Assembly: GCF_048128805.1 (NCBI RefSeq)
Contig: NC_136019.1
Coordinates: forward strand, 11,146,905-11,210,904
Length of the DNA: 64,000 nucleotides
Reading direction: 5' to 3'
Source: Centroberyx gerrardi
Lineage: Eukaryota > Chordata > Actinopteri > Beryciformes > Berycidae
Made by a program: the position numbers and the translations under genes. Below the pieces are notes generated by a model, which saw only the letters and a program-made list of their open reading frames with translations, made no database searches and was not told the origin of the DNA. Below are positions 21,998 to 32,044 of the stretch, one piece after another. The first letter of the stretch is position 1. Each line of letters starts with the position of its first letter.

Positions 21998-24900
21998 AAA
22001 GTGACTGAACCTACGTATTATTATTACTGCAGTCCACAGCTGTCACCCGGTAGCCTGTGGTGTTTCCCTCGGGTGGCTCCCAGGAAAGCTGCAGGGAAAT
22101 GTTCCGACTATCAGACACTGTCAGATTGGACACCGTACTTGGCTCTGGAGCAAAAAGAAGAAAGAAAATTATATTTATAACAGACTGAACAAAACCCTGT
22201 TTACTGTTAATCATCATGACCCCACCTGCAATAAGCAGTAAACCATCCTCCAAAAACCTCTCCTCATTTAAAACTCAACTAAATAAAGCTCACTGCTTTC
22301 TATCCCCACACTACACCGTGTACTTCCTTTAAATTCCCTATCATTTAATGGTATGAGTACTTTAATACTATTTTTGCAGCTTTTATTAATCTTTTCGTTT
22401 GGACACACCTGATTAAATGTACTATGTTTATGTTAAAGCCATTTTGATCTAAAAGCTTATGCTTAAATGTTTTTTTACACAAATATAAAGAGTGAAGTTG
22501 ATGCCTATGTATGAATTTCTTTCCAAAGCCTTTGCCTTTCCATCAAGGCAAAGGGCGGCTACTTTAAAGAATCTAAAATATAAGATAGTTTTGATTTGTT
22601 TAACACTTTTTTGGTCACTGCATAATTCCATGTGTGTTATTCCATAGCTTTGATGTCTTTACTGTTATTCTAAAATGTGGAAAATAGCAAAAATAAAGAA
22701 AAATGTGTTTGTCCAAATTTTTGACTGGTAGTGTACGTTTTATTACTATACTAACTACTTTTATTAGTATACTAACACTGATTTGAGCAACAATGGCCCA
22801 ATCAGTGGCCGCTTCACTCACTGGTATATGCTGTGGTGCTGACTCGTTCTGCCCATTCGGACTCGTCTTGGACTCCTGTGATGACATGAAACGTGTAAAG
22901 GCGTCCAGGTGTTAAACCGCTGACCTCTCTGTTCTCTGTGGTGCTACAAATCTCCAGGTCAGGTTGACCCCTGACCTCAATTTTGTAGAAATCCACGTTT
23001 CCAACTGGTCGACTCCACTTCATGGAGACAGAGGTTTCCGTTACCATGGTAACAGTCAGGTTGTGGACGTTCTCGGGCTCTGAAAGAAAGTGATAAGTCA
23101 TCGGGGTTACGAGCAAAGTCTTCTGCATCGATATTACTTTGTCTATTTAACTTCTATTCACTTCAGGTCAGTGAAAGTAAATTATATTATGGTCAATATT
23201 GGCATCATCTCTCCCACTATCAGCATCATGAACTGTGTTTGTAGCGGCACTTCCTCCATGAATGATGCAGGCACCCTTTGGACCAATCAGTAACAAGATG
23301 CATCATCCCTCCAAGTTTCATAATTGGACCAACAGTTATGGCAGTTAAGTTTGAAATTTAGACCTTTAATTGTAGCGCCCCCATCAGGCCAATCAGTGTA
23401 ATGTTTTTAAACGCCAGAACACAGTGACCAAATCATAGGGCAAAATGCATCATCCCTCCCAAGTTTCATCAAAATCTAGTCACCAGATTTCATCACATGG
23501 GGAACAAAAAACATTTGGGCTTACTTGGTTTTAAAGTGTTCCTGCAGAAAAATAGAAAAAACAGTAATGCACAGATGTTTTGGTACTCAAACAGGTTTTA
23601 GTCCACTGAGATTTCCAATAAAAGAAAAAGATCCTTTCTGTCCCTCTCCTTGACTCTTATTTTTATTTCTCTTTTATTTCTCTGGTCACAGGAATATTGT
23701 CGAGGCACTACGGCTCCTTTGACCCTTCCACTATTTGTTGCTTGTAATGTTGCAGAGTAAGAACTGAAGCGAGGCAAACTTACTGGTGTAGAAGGTGTGA
23801 GTCTGCGGGTTGAGGTCTCTCTCACACTTGATGGCGAACACCTGGACCGAGTAGAAGCTGCCTGCCGTCAGGTTGACGAGGTCATAGGTCAAATTACTCC
23901 GGTTCACTGTAAGGTTGAAGTCACCCTTGACCTCGACCCGGTAACTGCTGATGTTACCGGGCCCGGCCGACCATCTCAGAGCGGCGCTGTTCGAGGTCAA
24001 ATCGGTCACACTGATGTTGCCATTGAAACGGTCTGTGATGGGAAATAGGATGATGATTGTGAGCTCATGGGATGAGCAGGGATGTGATCAGGGACAAGTA
24101 AATAATAAAAAAGGAGGAAGGGTTTAAAGGGAAAATATAAAAACAGTGCGAATGAACATCAACTTAAATTCTACCCATTTGAAATTGCTTCTTTTATTAG
24201 GTGACGTTACAGAAAAGCTCATATTCTGGTGCAGTGCAAAGAGAGATGCACCCGAAATGTAGCTTTTTGCAGAGGTAGGGACTCGAGTCACATAACTTGG
24301 ACTCGTGTCAGACTTGTGTCATAATGTGAATTGCTTGAGACTTGACTTGTTGCATGAAGAGAATACTTGAGACTTGACTTGGGTTCTGGTGACTTGGGAC
24401 TTGACTTTGACTTGTACTTGGATGACTTGACTCAAGTCTTGACAAAACATCTTGTGTTTGTGTAAATGATTTGATTTGTTCTGACTTGACTTGCTGTTCT
24501 ACATTTAGACTTGAGAATTGACATTAATGACATGGACTTGACTTGGTAATCTACTTCTAGACTTGACTTGACTTGAGACTTGTGCCTCAAAGACTTGGGA
24601 CTTGAGGAAAGTTGACTTGCTCACACCTCTGGCTTTTTGTGCTGTGTGAAGTCAAAAAGAAGCAGGGAAGCAAGATGGTTTCAAAAGAGTCCTACCTTCA
24701 TAGCAGATATAGGGCAGAAGCTCCCAGCAGTCCCTCTCGACCCACGGCCCAAAGCTGAGCAGGGCCACACAAGCGTCTTCAACATACCCGTCCTCATCAT
24801 CACTAGTAGTAAGACTGCAAAAAACAGTAGTTGGTAGCTCTGTCGGCGTGACTGTCGTGGTCTGATCTGTGGAAGATCCCGTCGTGGTCTGATCTGTGGA

Positions 24901-27900
24901 AGATCCCGTCGCGGTCTGATCTGTGAAAGATCCCGTCGCGGTCTGATCTGTGAAAGTTCCCGTCGCGGTCTGATCTGTGAAAGATCCCGTCGCGGTCTGA
25001 TCTGTGAAAGTTCCCGTCGCGGTCTGATCTGTGAAAGATCCCGTCGCGGTCTGATCTGTGAAAGTTCCCGTCGCGGTCTGATCTCTGAAAGATCCCGTCG
25101 CGGTCTGATCTGTGAAAGTTCCCATCGCGGTCTGATCTCTGAAAGATCCCGCCGCGGTCTGATCTGTGAAAGTTCCCGTCGCGGTCTGATCTGTGAAAGA
25201 TCCCGTCGCGGTCTGATCTGTGAAAGTTCCCGTCGCGGTCTGATCTCTGAAAGATCCCGTCGCGGTCTGATCTGTGAAAGTTCCCGTCGCGGTCTGATCT
25301 CTGAAAGATCCCGCCGCGGTCTGATCTGTGAAAGTTCCCGTCGCGGTCTGATCTCTGAAAGATCCCGCCGCGGTCTGATCTGTGAAAGTTCCCGTCGCGG
25401 TCTGATCTGTGAAAGATCCCGTAACGTTCTGAACTGTGGAGGATTCCGTCGTGGTCTGAGCTGTGGAAAATTGCGTCGTGGTCTGAGCTGTGGAAAATTG
25501 CGTCACGCCGTTTCCCCCACACCCGCAGACGATGGAGTGGGCGCGAGGCTTGGCCACGGGCCGACCGGGGTACCAGTTCTGGAACGTGAGGGGATCCCCG
25601 TTGGCCCAGCGGGACCAGGGCATGGCGGGGCCGGGACCCGAGGTGTTGAGGCCCGAGGTGTTGAGGCCCGAGGTGTCGAGGCTCGAAGTGTTGAGGCTCT
25701 TGCGGAGGCCGATCCAGTAGTCAGAGCTGAGGTTCTGGACGATGGTCCGGATGTTGTCCGGAGTCAGAGTGACCAGATCTTTGTAACAGACCTGATGGGA
25801 CATGAGAGGTTAATTCAGGGTTTAAAGACGATCCACTGCAGCAGAAGTCAACAGTGAGATGTGGCCTTGATCCGGCTTGCTGCACTTCATACTGTGTTCA
25901 TTAGGGATGGGACGATACGCTTATCTCACGATACGATACTCGATATGGGGTTCACGATTCGATACAACCACGATACGATGTAATAAATAAAAGTTCAAAG
26001 ACAACAAAGTGTGACTGTGCAGAATTATGGTTATTTCTGAGCCACAAATCTTTCTAGCAATAGCACATTGGCTTGCTAAAATGTAAACAACAATTTAAAA
26101 ATGTCATTACAAAGTGTAAATAATATAATTTGGATGGAGAGCTTGTGAAATTGTGATGGGCGAGCCGTCTCATTTGTGATTACTACAGCAGAATAAAATG
26201 GAGCTAATATCGTGATTCATTGTTCTGCCCCACGATGCATATTTTTGTATTGCGATATATTGTATTTCGATATATCGTCCCATCCCTACCGTTCATATGA
26301 TGTCTTTGTTCACTTTTAGTGTCCTTCTTGAATTCATGTTTTTTAAATTTCTTACAGGTCAACTATATTTTATGCATTAAACACCAAACCAAGGCCGACT
26401 TCCATTTCTGTTTCATTAACAGTATACAATACAATTTCTCATCTAACAGAATGGCATATGAAGCTAAAAGCATTAACCTCACTAATAATTGCATTCAATT
26501 AATGACTACATTTCGCAATCTTGACAGGTCCACAGAATGAATGCCATATGGAAGAGTGTTGTTTACGCTCTACTGAATGCCAACATCTATTTTGACGATG
26601 CTATAATTCAATGCCCCACTACACATGAATGCCTTAAGAATTTTCAAATCCTGACACTTCCAATAAATATCTGTACACATTCCGGTCTCATTTTGTTTCT
26701 GTAAATAAAATAGCTGTACCTCGCAGTGGTTCCTGGCCTCCTCCCATGTGACGGCGCTGCTCTGGGGGAAGAACTCTTGCTCCGCTACGCAGCACAGCAG
26801 CATCGGAGCTGGGGAGAGGCATACAGAGAGGGGAAATAACATCAGGGGATCTCACAGGCAAATTTCATGGTTACAGCCAACTCCAAACCAAATTACAATC
26901 CATGAAAATGTGTCTTCATGCCCAAATCAGCAGGCATATTAATTTTCTCCAGTCTTCTGTAATATAGCAACATTTGAAATAATTTCTAGTTATCCAAGAT
27001 ATAGGAAGCATTTTTCTATAATCTCTACAGTATGTTAACATACAGAAGATACAACATACAATACAATACAATAAAATACCACTTATCAAGGAAATCCGTT
27101 TAAAATAAGTGCTGGAGAGCATCAATATGTAGAGATGTTTGGCAACTTGGTGACTGTAAGATTTCGATGAAGCCATTATTCAAATTGACTGTGGGTCAAA
27201 AGATTTAGGGGTCAGCCGATGGCTCATTTGTTTACTCTATGTGCTCAAACCTATGGTGTTAACCCCTAGTGCACAGTGCACATCCTCTATAACAGTGGAA
27301 AAGATACAATACACTAGTGTCTAGTTAACAACATTCATAGTGAAATTATCAGTCCAGTCAGTTTAGTACTGGTATAAAATGAATTGTTCAATGTATCAAT
27401 GTCCTCAGCAGTGGGGAGCATATAAAACAACATTCACAGGACTGTTTTCTGTCCGGTCATTTCAGATGTATTTACTGTATATACTATTTTAGTGTATACA
27501 ATCTTACATTATGCACATCAGGCACAGCAGTGAGCAACATAAAACAACAACAGGGTAGTGACTGGGTTATGAACATCTGTTCATAAAAAAAGTTGTCAGA
27601 CTTAAGTGATAAAGAAGTAATTGCACATCTATGCACTAATAGATATGCAACTGAAGTGAGTTCATGAGCTTGCATCAATGAATCAATGTAAATTTGCAGG
27701 CTTGTCTTTGTTTTATCGAATTTGCTTCCCCTTTTACTCTTGAATTAATTTCATGTTCTTATATTTAATCACTATTTCTTTTGAAGAGATTTTTCACTAG
27801 TATGCCTTTTTATGGTTTCCCTTAAAACACTTTAACTTGGCTTTAAAACAGTGCTATATATAACAATAATAATGAGCTTTAACGCTGCTGAGAAAAGAAG

Positions 27901-27958
27901 ACAACTTACCCCAAAACATCAACATACAGACTTTATCCTGGATAGATAAAATCCCCAT
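19047..27958 (-). CDS. Secreted-looking C-type lectin with mucin-like insert and five FN3 domains
   Basis: Eleven coding exons on the minus strand: 27958-27910, 26808-26720, 25791-24696, 24032-23784, 23079-22822, 22144-22015, 20971-20829, 20425-20168, 20051-19782, 19469-19372 and 19106-19047. They join in phase into 899 residues. Residues about 1-25 form a signal peptide (VCMLMFWAPMLLCCVA). A C-type lectin domain follows (TWEEARNHCE, DYWIGLRK, WANGDPLTFQNWYPG, then EDACVALLSFGPWVERDCW and LPYICYE). It is interrupted by a 24-unit Thr-rich repeat array. Five FN3 domains follow, each in a phase-1 exon except the third, which is split over two exons. Many N-glycosylation sequons are present. The FN3 style recalls R3-type receptor phosphatases (PTPRB/PTPRJ-like), but no membrane helix or phosphatase exon was found. 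The last two exons give about 50 residues of unknown type (LSMLCSSERALLCDSDG, end SVFWELKY). The domain calls are firm; a complete secreted form is inferred from splice phase and needs a transcript. Confidence 0.75.
19478..19508 (-). repeat. (CT)n tract at a 3' splice site
   Basis: On the minus strand a CT run forms the pyrimidine tract directly upstream of the acceptor of exon 19469-19372. It is an unusually long but ordinary acceptor tract. Confidence 0.7.
21952..21997 (+). repeat. (CTGT)n microsatellite
   Basis: About eleven CTGT units lie in the intron between the two exons of the third FN3 domain, close to the donor of exon 22144-22015. Confidence 0.9.
24275..24630. repeat. Degenerate gacttg-rich dispersed repeat
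   Basis: About 350 bp consist largely of degenerate copies of acttgact, gacttgg and actcgag-type words. It lies in the intron between the lectin exon and the first FN3 exon. The style is a common dispersed repeat of fish genomes that I cannot assign to a named family. Confidence 0.6.
24853..25500 (-). repeat. Coding minisatellite (27-bp unit, 24 copies) inside a C-type lectin domain
   Basis: The minus strand encodes 21 close copies of a nine-residue unit of the form G(S/T)F(T/R)DQTAT at 25419-24853. Three degenerate copies precede them at 25500-25420 (QFSTAQTTT twice, then ESSTVQNVT). GSF and GTF units mostly alternate, so the working unit is a 54-bp dimer. The array is in frame and stop-free. 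It lies between the WYPG segment and the C-terminal cysteine segment of the lectin domain, in the position of the long loop. The Thr/Ser content suggests mucin-type O-glycosylation. Confidence 0.93.
25902..26288. mobile_element. hAT-like non-autonomous element (MITE), about 390 bp
   Basis: The ends are near-perfect inverted repeats (TAGGGATGGGACGATA and its complement). Flanks gtgttcat and ccgttcat are a plausible worn 8-bp target duplication with two differences. The interior is AT-rich with no open frame. It lies in the intron upstream of the FN3 lectin's large lectin exon. Confidence 0.75.
27830..27885 (+). repeat. LINE (L2/Rex1-like) 3' tail relic
   Basis: The sequence acagtgctatatataacaataataat resembles the 3' end of L2-like LINEs and the relic near 6165. 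It lies just downstream of the first coding exon of the FN3 lectin gene, in the intron. Confidence 0.4.
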
Positions 27959-28126
27959 ATTGGCTTCCAGTGGATTCTAGACAGCTTCATGAAATTTTAC
28001 CAGAGGAAAACTACAATCAAAAGATAGTAGGCATTCAATATTTTCTTTATTTTACATCAGACATATCCAAGTCAATCTGACTCCAGTTGAAAGCAGAACA
28101 GTCTGCAGCGGTCCAACTATACTCAC

Positions 28127-28214
28127 CCAGGCTATGGACGCCTCCTCTGACCTGATGTGTTATTTCTCTAGAAGAGGATGAAATGATCTCTCCATATGAG
28201 GTTTGGCTATATAA
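28127..28214 (-). promoter_or_regulatory. Possible promoter and untranslated first exon of the FN3 lectin gene
   Basis: On the minus strand a TATATA-type box near 28214-28207 is followed by about 80 bp that ends in a good donor (ctggg|gtgagt style, exon end 28127). The next exon carries the ATG at 27958 after an acceptor such as ctgtctag. The transcription start is inferred from spacing alone. Confidence 0.35.
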
Positions 28215-29198
28215 TACAGTACACACCTTTTCCACACACATGGAAGATGAACAGGTAATAAAAAACACATTTGACTGGCAACACAAGGCTCTATTCAGCA
28301 TGGGCAGACGAATAATGTTTTAGATGCTGCCTGGTTTTGCATAAACACACACATGCAAAGTATTAACAGGGAATATCAGGAGTGATGGATCTAACAGTGC
28401 TGCAAAAACAAGGCAGCTACCAGAGATGCAAAGCTTGAGTACCAGTGTCAATATCAGCGACGCCAACTTCTCATGCAGGACAATTTCCTGCCTCGGCTGG
28501 ACAATAAAGTTTATTCTATTTGTTTACATCAATATTTGCATTGTTTTGATAATAAACATTACATTCTTTAAAATTCGTAAACTTGTAGGATTAAATAAGA
28601 GGAAAAAAGAGCTTCCGTTCCGCATAATACATTTATTTTGGCGAAATTTGCGAAAATCATATTCAACAATTCTCGATAGCACCTCCTCTTATGGAGAGAA
28701 TACAAAAATGTGAATTAGTACAAAATGAAAAACATGAAAAAATAAAAACAATGAAAAAACATTTAGAGAAAGATAAACCTCTTATACAAAACATTAAGTT
28801 CCCAAAAATAATCTATAGAGATACAGAAATAAAAAAAACAAAATGCCTTTATGCAAACCTAATAGAATATGGCAGTGTAAAAAAAGAGTGGTTGCTTAGC
28901 ACAGACTGAAGTGCTGTTGAAGGGGACAAATTGCATGGTCCATGGTTGGAGGCTTTGTCCAGGGGAGGAGGGTGTGTGTAGGGGTGTGTGTGTGTGTGTG
29001 GAAGGGTTCTGGACAAAGCTTTTCCATCATAGGGGTTGAGGCTGCTCGCAAACCAGCATAAACGGTCCATCTAAATACACAACGGGACCACTGGGTGTCA
29101 CTGAAGAGGGCCACACAAGAGAAAACAAACTAAAATGTAACTTGTGTTTTGAAATCACTGAGTGGCTTTGGTATAAAAAGAACATTGGGGGTCAAGAC
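28215..29198. other. Region between the FN3 lectin promoter and the hAT element; possible distal tp53 3' UTR
   Basis: The sequence is very A-rich on the + strand at 28690-28870, which means T-rich in a minus-strand transcript. Minus-strand AATAAA motifs lie near 28631 and 28509. If tp53 transcription reads that far, its 3' UTR contains the hAT element at 29199-30626. No coding exon was recognised. Confidence 0.35.
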
Positions 29199-30626
29199 TA
29201 GGGCTGTGCGATATGACGATATATATCGTGTGACGGTAGAAAAACGTCATTTGGACGACGCTTTGCGTTCTTCCACACGGCATGAAGGCATGCAACAGAA
29301 ACAAACATGGAGGACGGTGAAATATTGGAGAAGTATTTTAACAAACTCATCTGAAATCTTTTAATACATAGCTTATAGGGGTCACGATTTCGATCCTAAA
29401 TTGAAAATCGATCGAAATGAGCGTTCGATTTCGACCTTCGAAATCACAAGCAGGTTCGCGATTCTCCCAGTATTTTTTTTCTCTCCACCCCTGCCTACTT
29501 GCACGCATCTTTTTGCGGCGACTTTTATCCATATAAGTTTGCCGACTATTATTGTCTGATCTTATTACTGTGTGGGCTGAAGCGCTGGAGGTTTTGTATG
29601 TATTTTGAAAGCTTATGTTAGCCAAGATAGGAAGGATCTGTTTTGTTGTCATACTGTAAATGACACTTCAGTAAGGAGACGCCCTGAATCGCCTTGCCAT
29701 GTATTTGGTACCAAATTAAAGGGAAAGTTGTGTTTTTTTAGATGGAAAAACTTTGAAAAAAATTTGACCATATGGCCTTAGTGTGGTACATTCCAAAAAA
29801 AAAAATATATATATGGCAGTTATATCACACTTGATACCATCTTTTTAAAGAAGAATTTGAAAATGATCTTTTCTCATTAAAAGTAATGGGAAGCGGCCGC
29901 TCCCGAAAAGCGCTGCAGCGGCGTTTTTTTCGTCAGAGCGGAGCGCTTTCAAAAGTTGAGAAATGTTCAACTTTTCAGAAAAGCGCCGGGTGACGTGAAC
30001 CGCTTTTTCCAGCCGACCAATCGCAATGACAGAGACACCGGCCGTTTCCCATAGCAACAACAAATATGGAGAAAGTGATGGTGCCGGTGGAGAAATTGGA
30101 CGTTGTAATAAGTGAATTTCCGTTACTGCAACAGCGATCTTAAAGGCAGTATGGATTATACTGGACATGTATTGGAAATATCTGGTAAGCCTTTGCTTGT
30201 TGTACAACACTGTTCTGTCTGCTAGAAGAGCTAACCAGCTGTCTCTTCTCTTCTTTCTCTCTCTTCTCTTCTTTCTCTCTCTCCCTCTTGCCTCGGCCGG
30301 GTGTCGCCACTTCCTGTATCCGTTGTTTCAAATTAAAAGCCCTCTGCAGAGTCGTGTAATTGCGACTTCATGACATTTCATAAAATTCTGAAGCAGCGGC
30401 GGCAATAATTTTGCAGTGGGGGGCCGCCGCTGCAAAATGTATATAACGGAAACTCTGGAGTATATAATTCAAAATGTAATAAGAAATAGGCCTTTCCATG
30501 TGGTCATTTTATATAAACTATTCATTTAATTTACAGAAAATGTGCTATATCGTGATATGTATTGTTAACGGGATATGAAATGACCTATATCGGGATATGA
30601 GATTTTGGTCATATCGCCCAGCCCTA
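29199..30626. mobile_element. hAT-like non-autonomous DNA transposon, about 1.43 kb, with perfect 8-bp target duplication
   Basis: The termini are inverted repeats beginning TAGGGCTG(T/G)GCGATATGA and their complement. Both sides are flanked by the identical octamer gtcaagac, the target-site size of hAT transposons. No transposase frame is present. The interior contains sub-blocks of different composition, including a GC-rich block near 29890-30060 and 30395-30435, which suggests nested insertions or a composite element. It lies about 310 bp past the tp53 stop codon. Confidence 0.88.
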
Positions 30627-30935
30627 GTCAAGACCTGCATGCAAGGAGAGAGAGGAACACTGCTCTCCTCAGTATGATGCGTTGAACACTTAACCATTTG
30701 CATCAAGTCAAGAACAGCAGGAGGGGAATCATAGTTACAGTTACAGTAAATAGTTTGGCAGTACAGCATCAGATCAATTCAGATGGTTTGCAAGCGGCCT
30801 GAGGCAGGAGGAGTCGATCCGGGCTTCCGATCGCTAATAAAAACCTGAAATCTAAACCCGTTGGCTTCGGAGGGCAAGTATGAGATTGTTTTTTTCCATG
30901 ATGATAAACGGCAGCAACGTTGAACCGGCCTCTCC
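30627..30935 (-). other. tp53: Proximal tp53 3' untranslated region
   Basis: Non-coding sequence lies between the tp53 stop codon and the hAT element. I see no AATAAA on the minus strand within it, so polyadenylation must use a variant signal or lie beyond or inside the element. Confidence 0.5.
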
Positions 30936-32008
30936 TCAGTCGCTGTCGCTCTTCTCTCCTCGCTGGAGGAGCCGCTTCCCGCAGGACGGCAGAGGAGCCT
31001 CCTGTTTGACGGCGACTTTGCTTTTTTTACTGTGGGGGGAAAGAGACAGGACAGGCCCAGTGAGCAAGGGAACAAGGAGGGAGAGAAGACCTGGTGACTC
31101 CTACACATGAGCTGAGAGAATGGATTGTGGATCTCAAAAAGCCAGAAAAAGATTTTCTTTATCATAGCTGTCCTCCCCTCAGAACATTTTTGAAAAAAGT
31201 GAAACTGCAAGTCAAATTAATGCACTCTATGGCAGAATTTTTCCACTTGCTTTAGAAAAATACAATTTTAAGACTCAATACAAGACTAAATGATTTGCTA
31301 AAATACACACTGCAGCGTTTGCACTGTTGAGATTTTCCTGAAGCATGTCGATATTTAGCATGTTGAACTAGTACTTGTGAGTGTGAGGATTGTGTATGTA
31401 CTGAGTGGGTTTCTGATGAAATGCTGATCAACTGAATATCCAGCTTACTTCTCTCTGTCCAGCATCTCCAGGCCGTCGTTTATTTTTTTCAGCATCTCAA
31501 ACCGTTCTTTTCCACGGACCTGCAGGAGAGATCAAAGCTAAGCTCATCAAACTGAAAGGAAACCCAGAGTCACAACAAGGACATGGACGCAACCAGCTTC
31601 ATCTTCATAATACAGTGTGTGCGTTTGTTTACTCACATGCAGCACAAACACCTCCTTGTCCTCCTCCTCGGCACTGGAGGCAGACTTGGTCTTCTTCACC
31701 ACAGTTGTGTCAAGGACAGGCTGGCTTTCTGAGGGAAGAGGAGGCGAGGTTAGCTAGGAAACAGGACACAAGGGAGGAAGCCGTTTGAAATCAGCGGAGC
31801 ACAGCAAAGACGTACTTCTCTTCTTGGTCGATTTGGTGCCGTTCTGCGTCTTGTTGGCATTTTCTTCTTCAGTTTTGCGGTCTCTGCCTGGACAGGCGCA
31901 AACACGCACCTCAAAGCATCTCCGGCCCAAAACCTGACCCCTAGGAGGGAGGAGAGGTTTGATCAGACGTTTGGAACATAAATATCAACGTAATGTAGGG
32001 CTGCACAG

Positions 32009-32044
<36 letters not shown>

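Noticed and set aside
24853-25419. Regular repeats resembling a CRISPR array
   Set aside because: The units are contiguous 27-bp coding repeats with no spacers, in a vertebrate gene.
24803-25522. A second long open frame on the minus strand across the lectin minisatellite (repeats of the type GIFHRSDRD)
   Set aside because: A 27-bp tandem unit keeps every stop-free frame open along the array. This frame has no lectin motifs at its ends, while the other minus-strand frame joins two halves of a known domain.
25902-26288. Possible regulatory hairpin in the FN3 lectin gene
   Set aside because: The inverted ends and near-8-bp flanking duplication are better explained by a hAT-like MITE insertion.
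28426-28909. Lys-rich open frames on the + strand between the lectin and tp53 genes
   Set aside because: They come from A-rich sequence, resemble no known family and have no exon-like borders. T-rich 3' UTR sequence of a minus-strand gene is a simpler reading.
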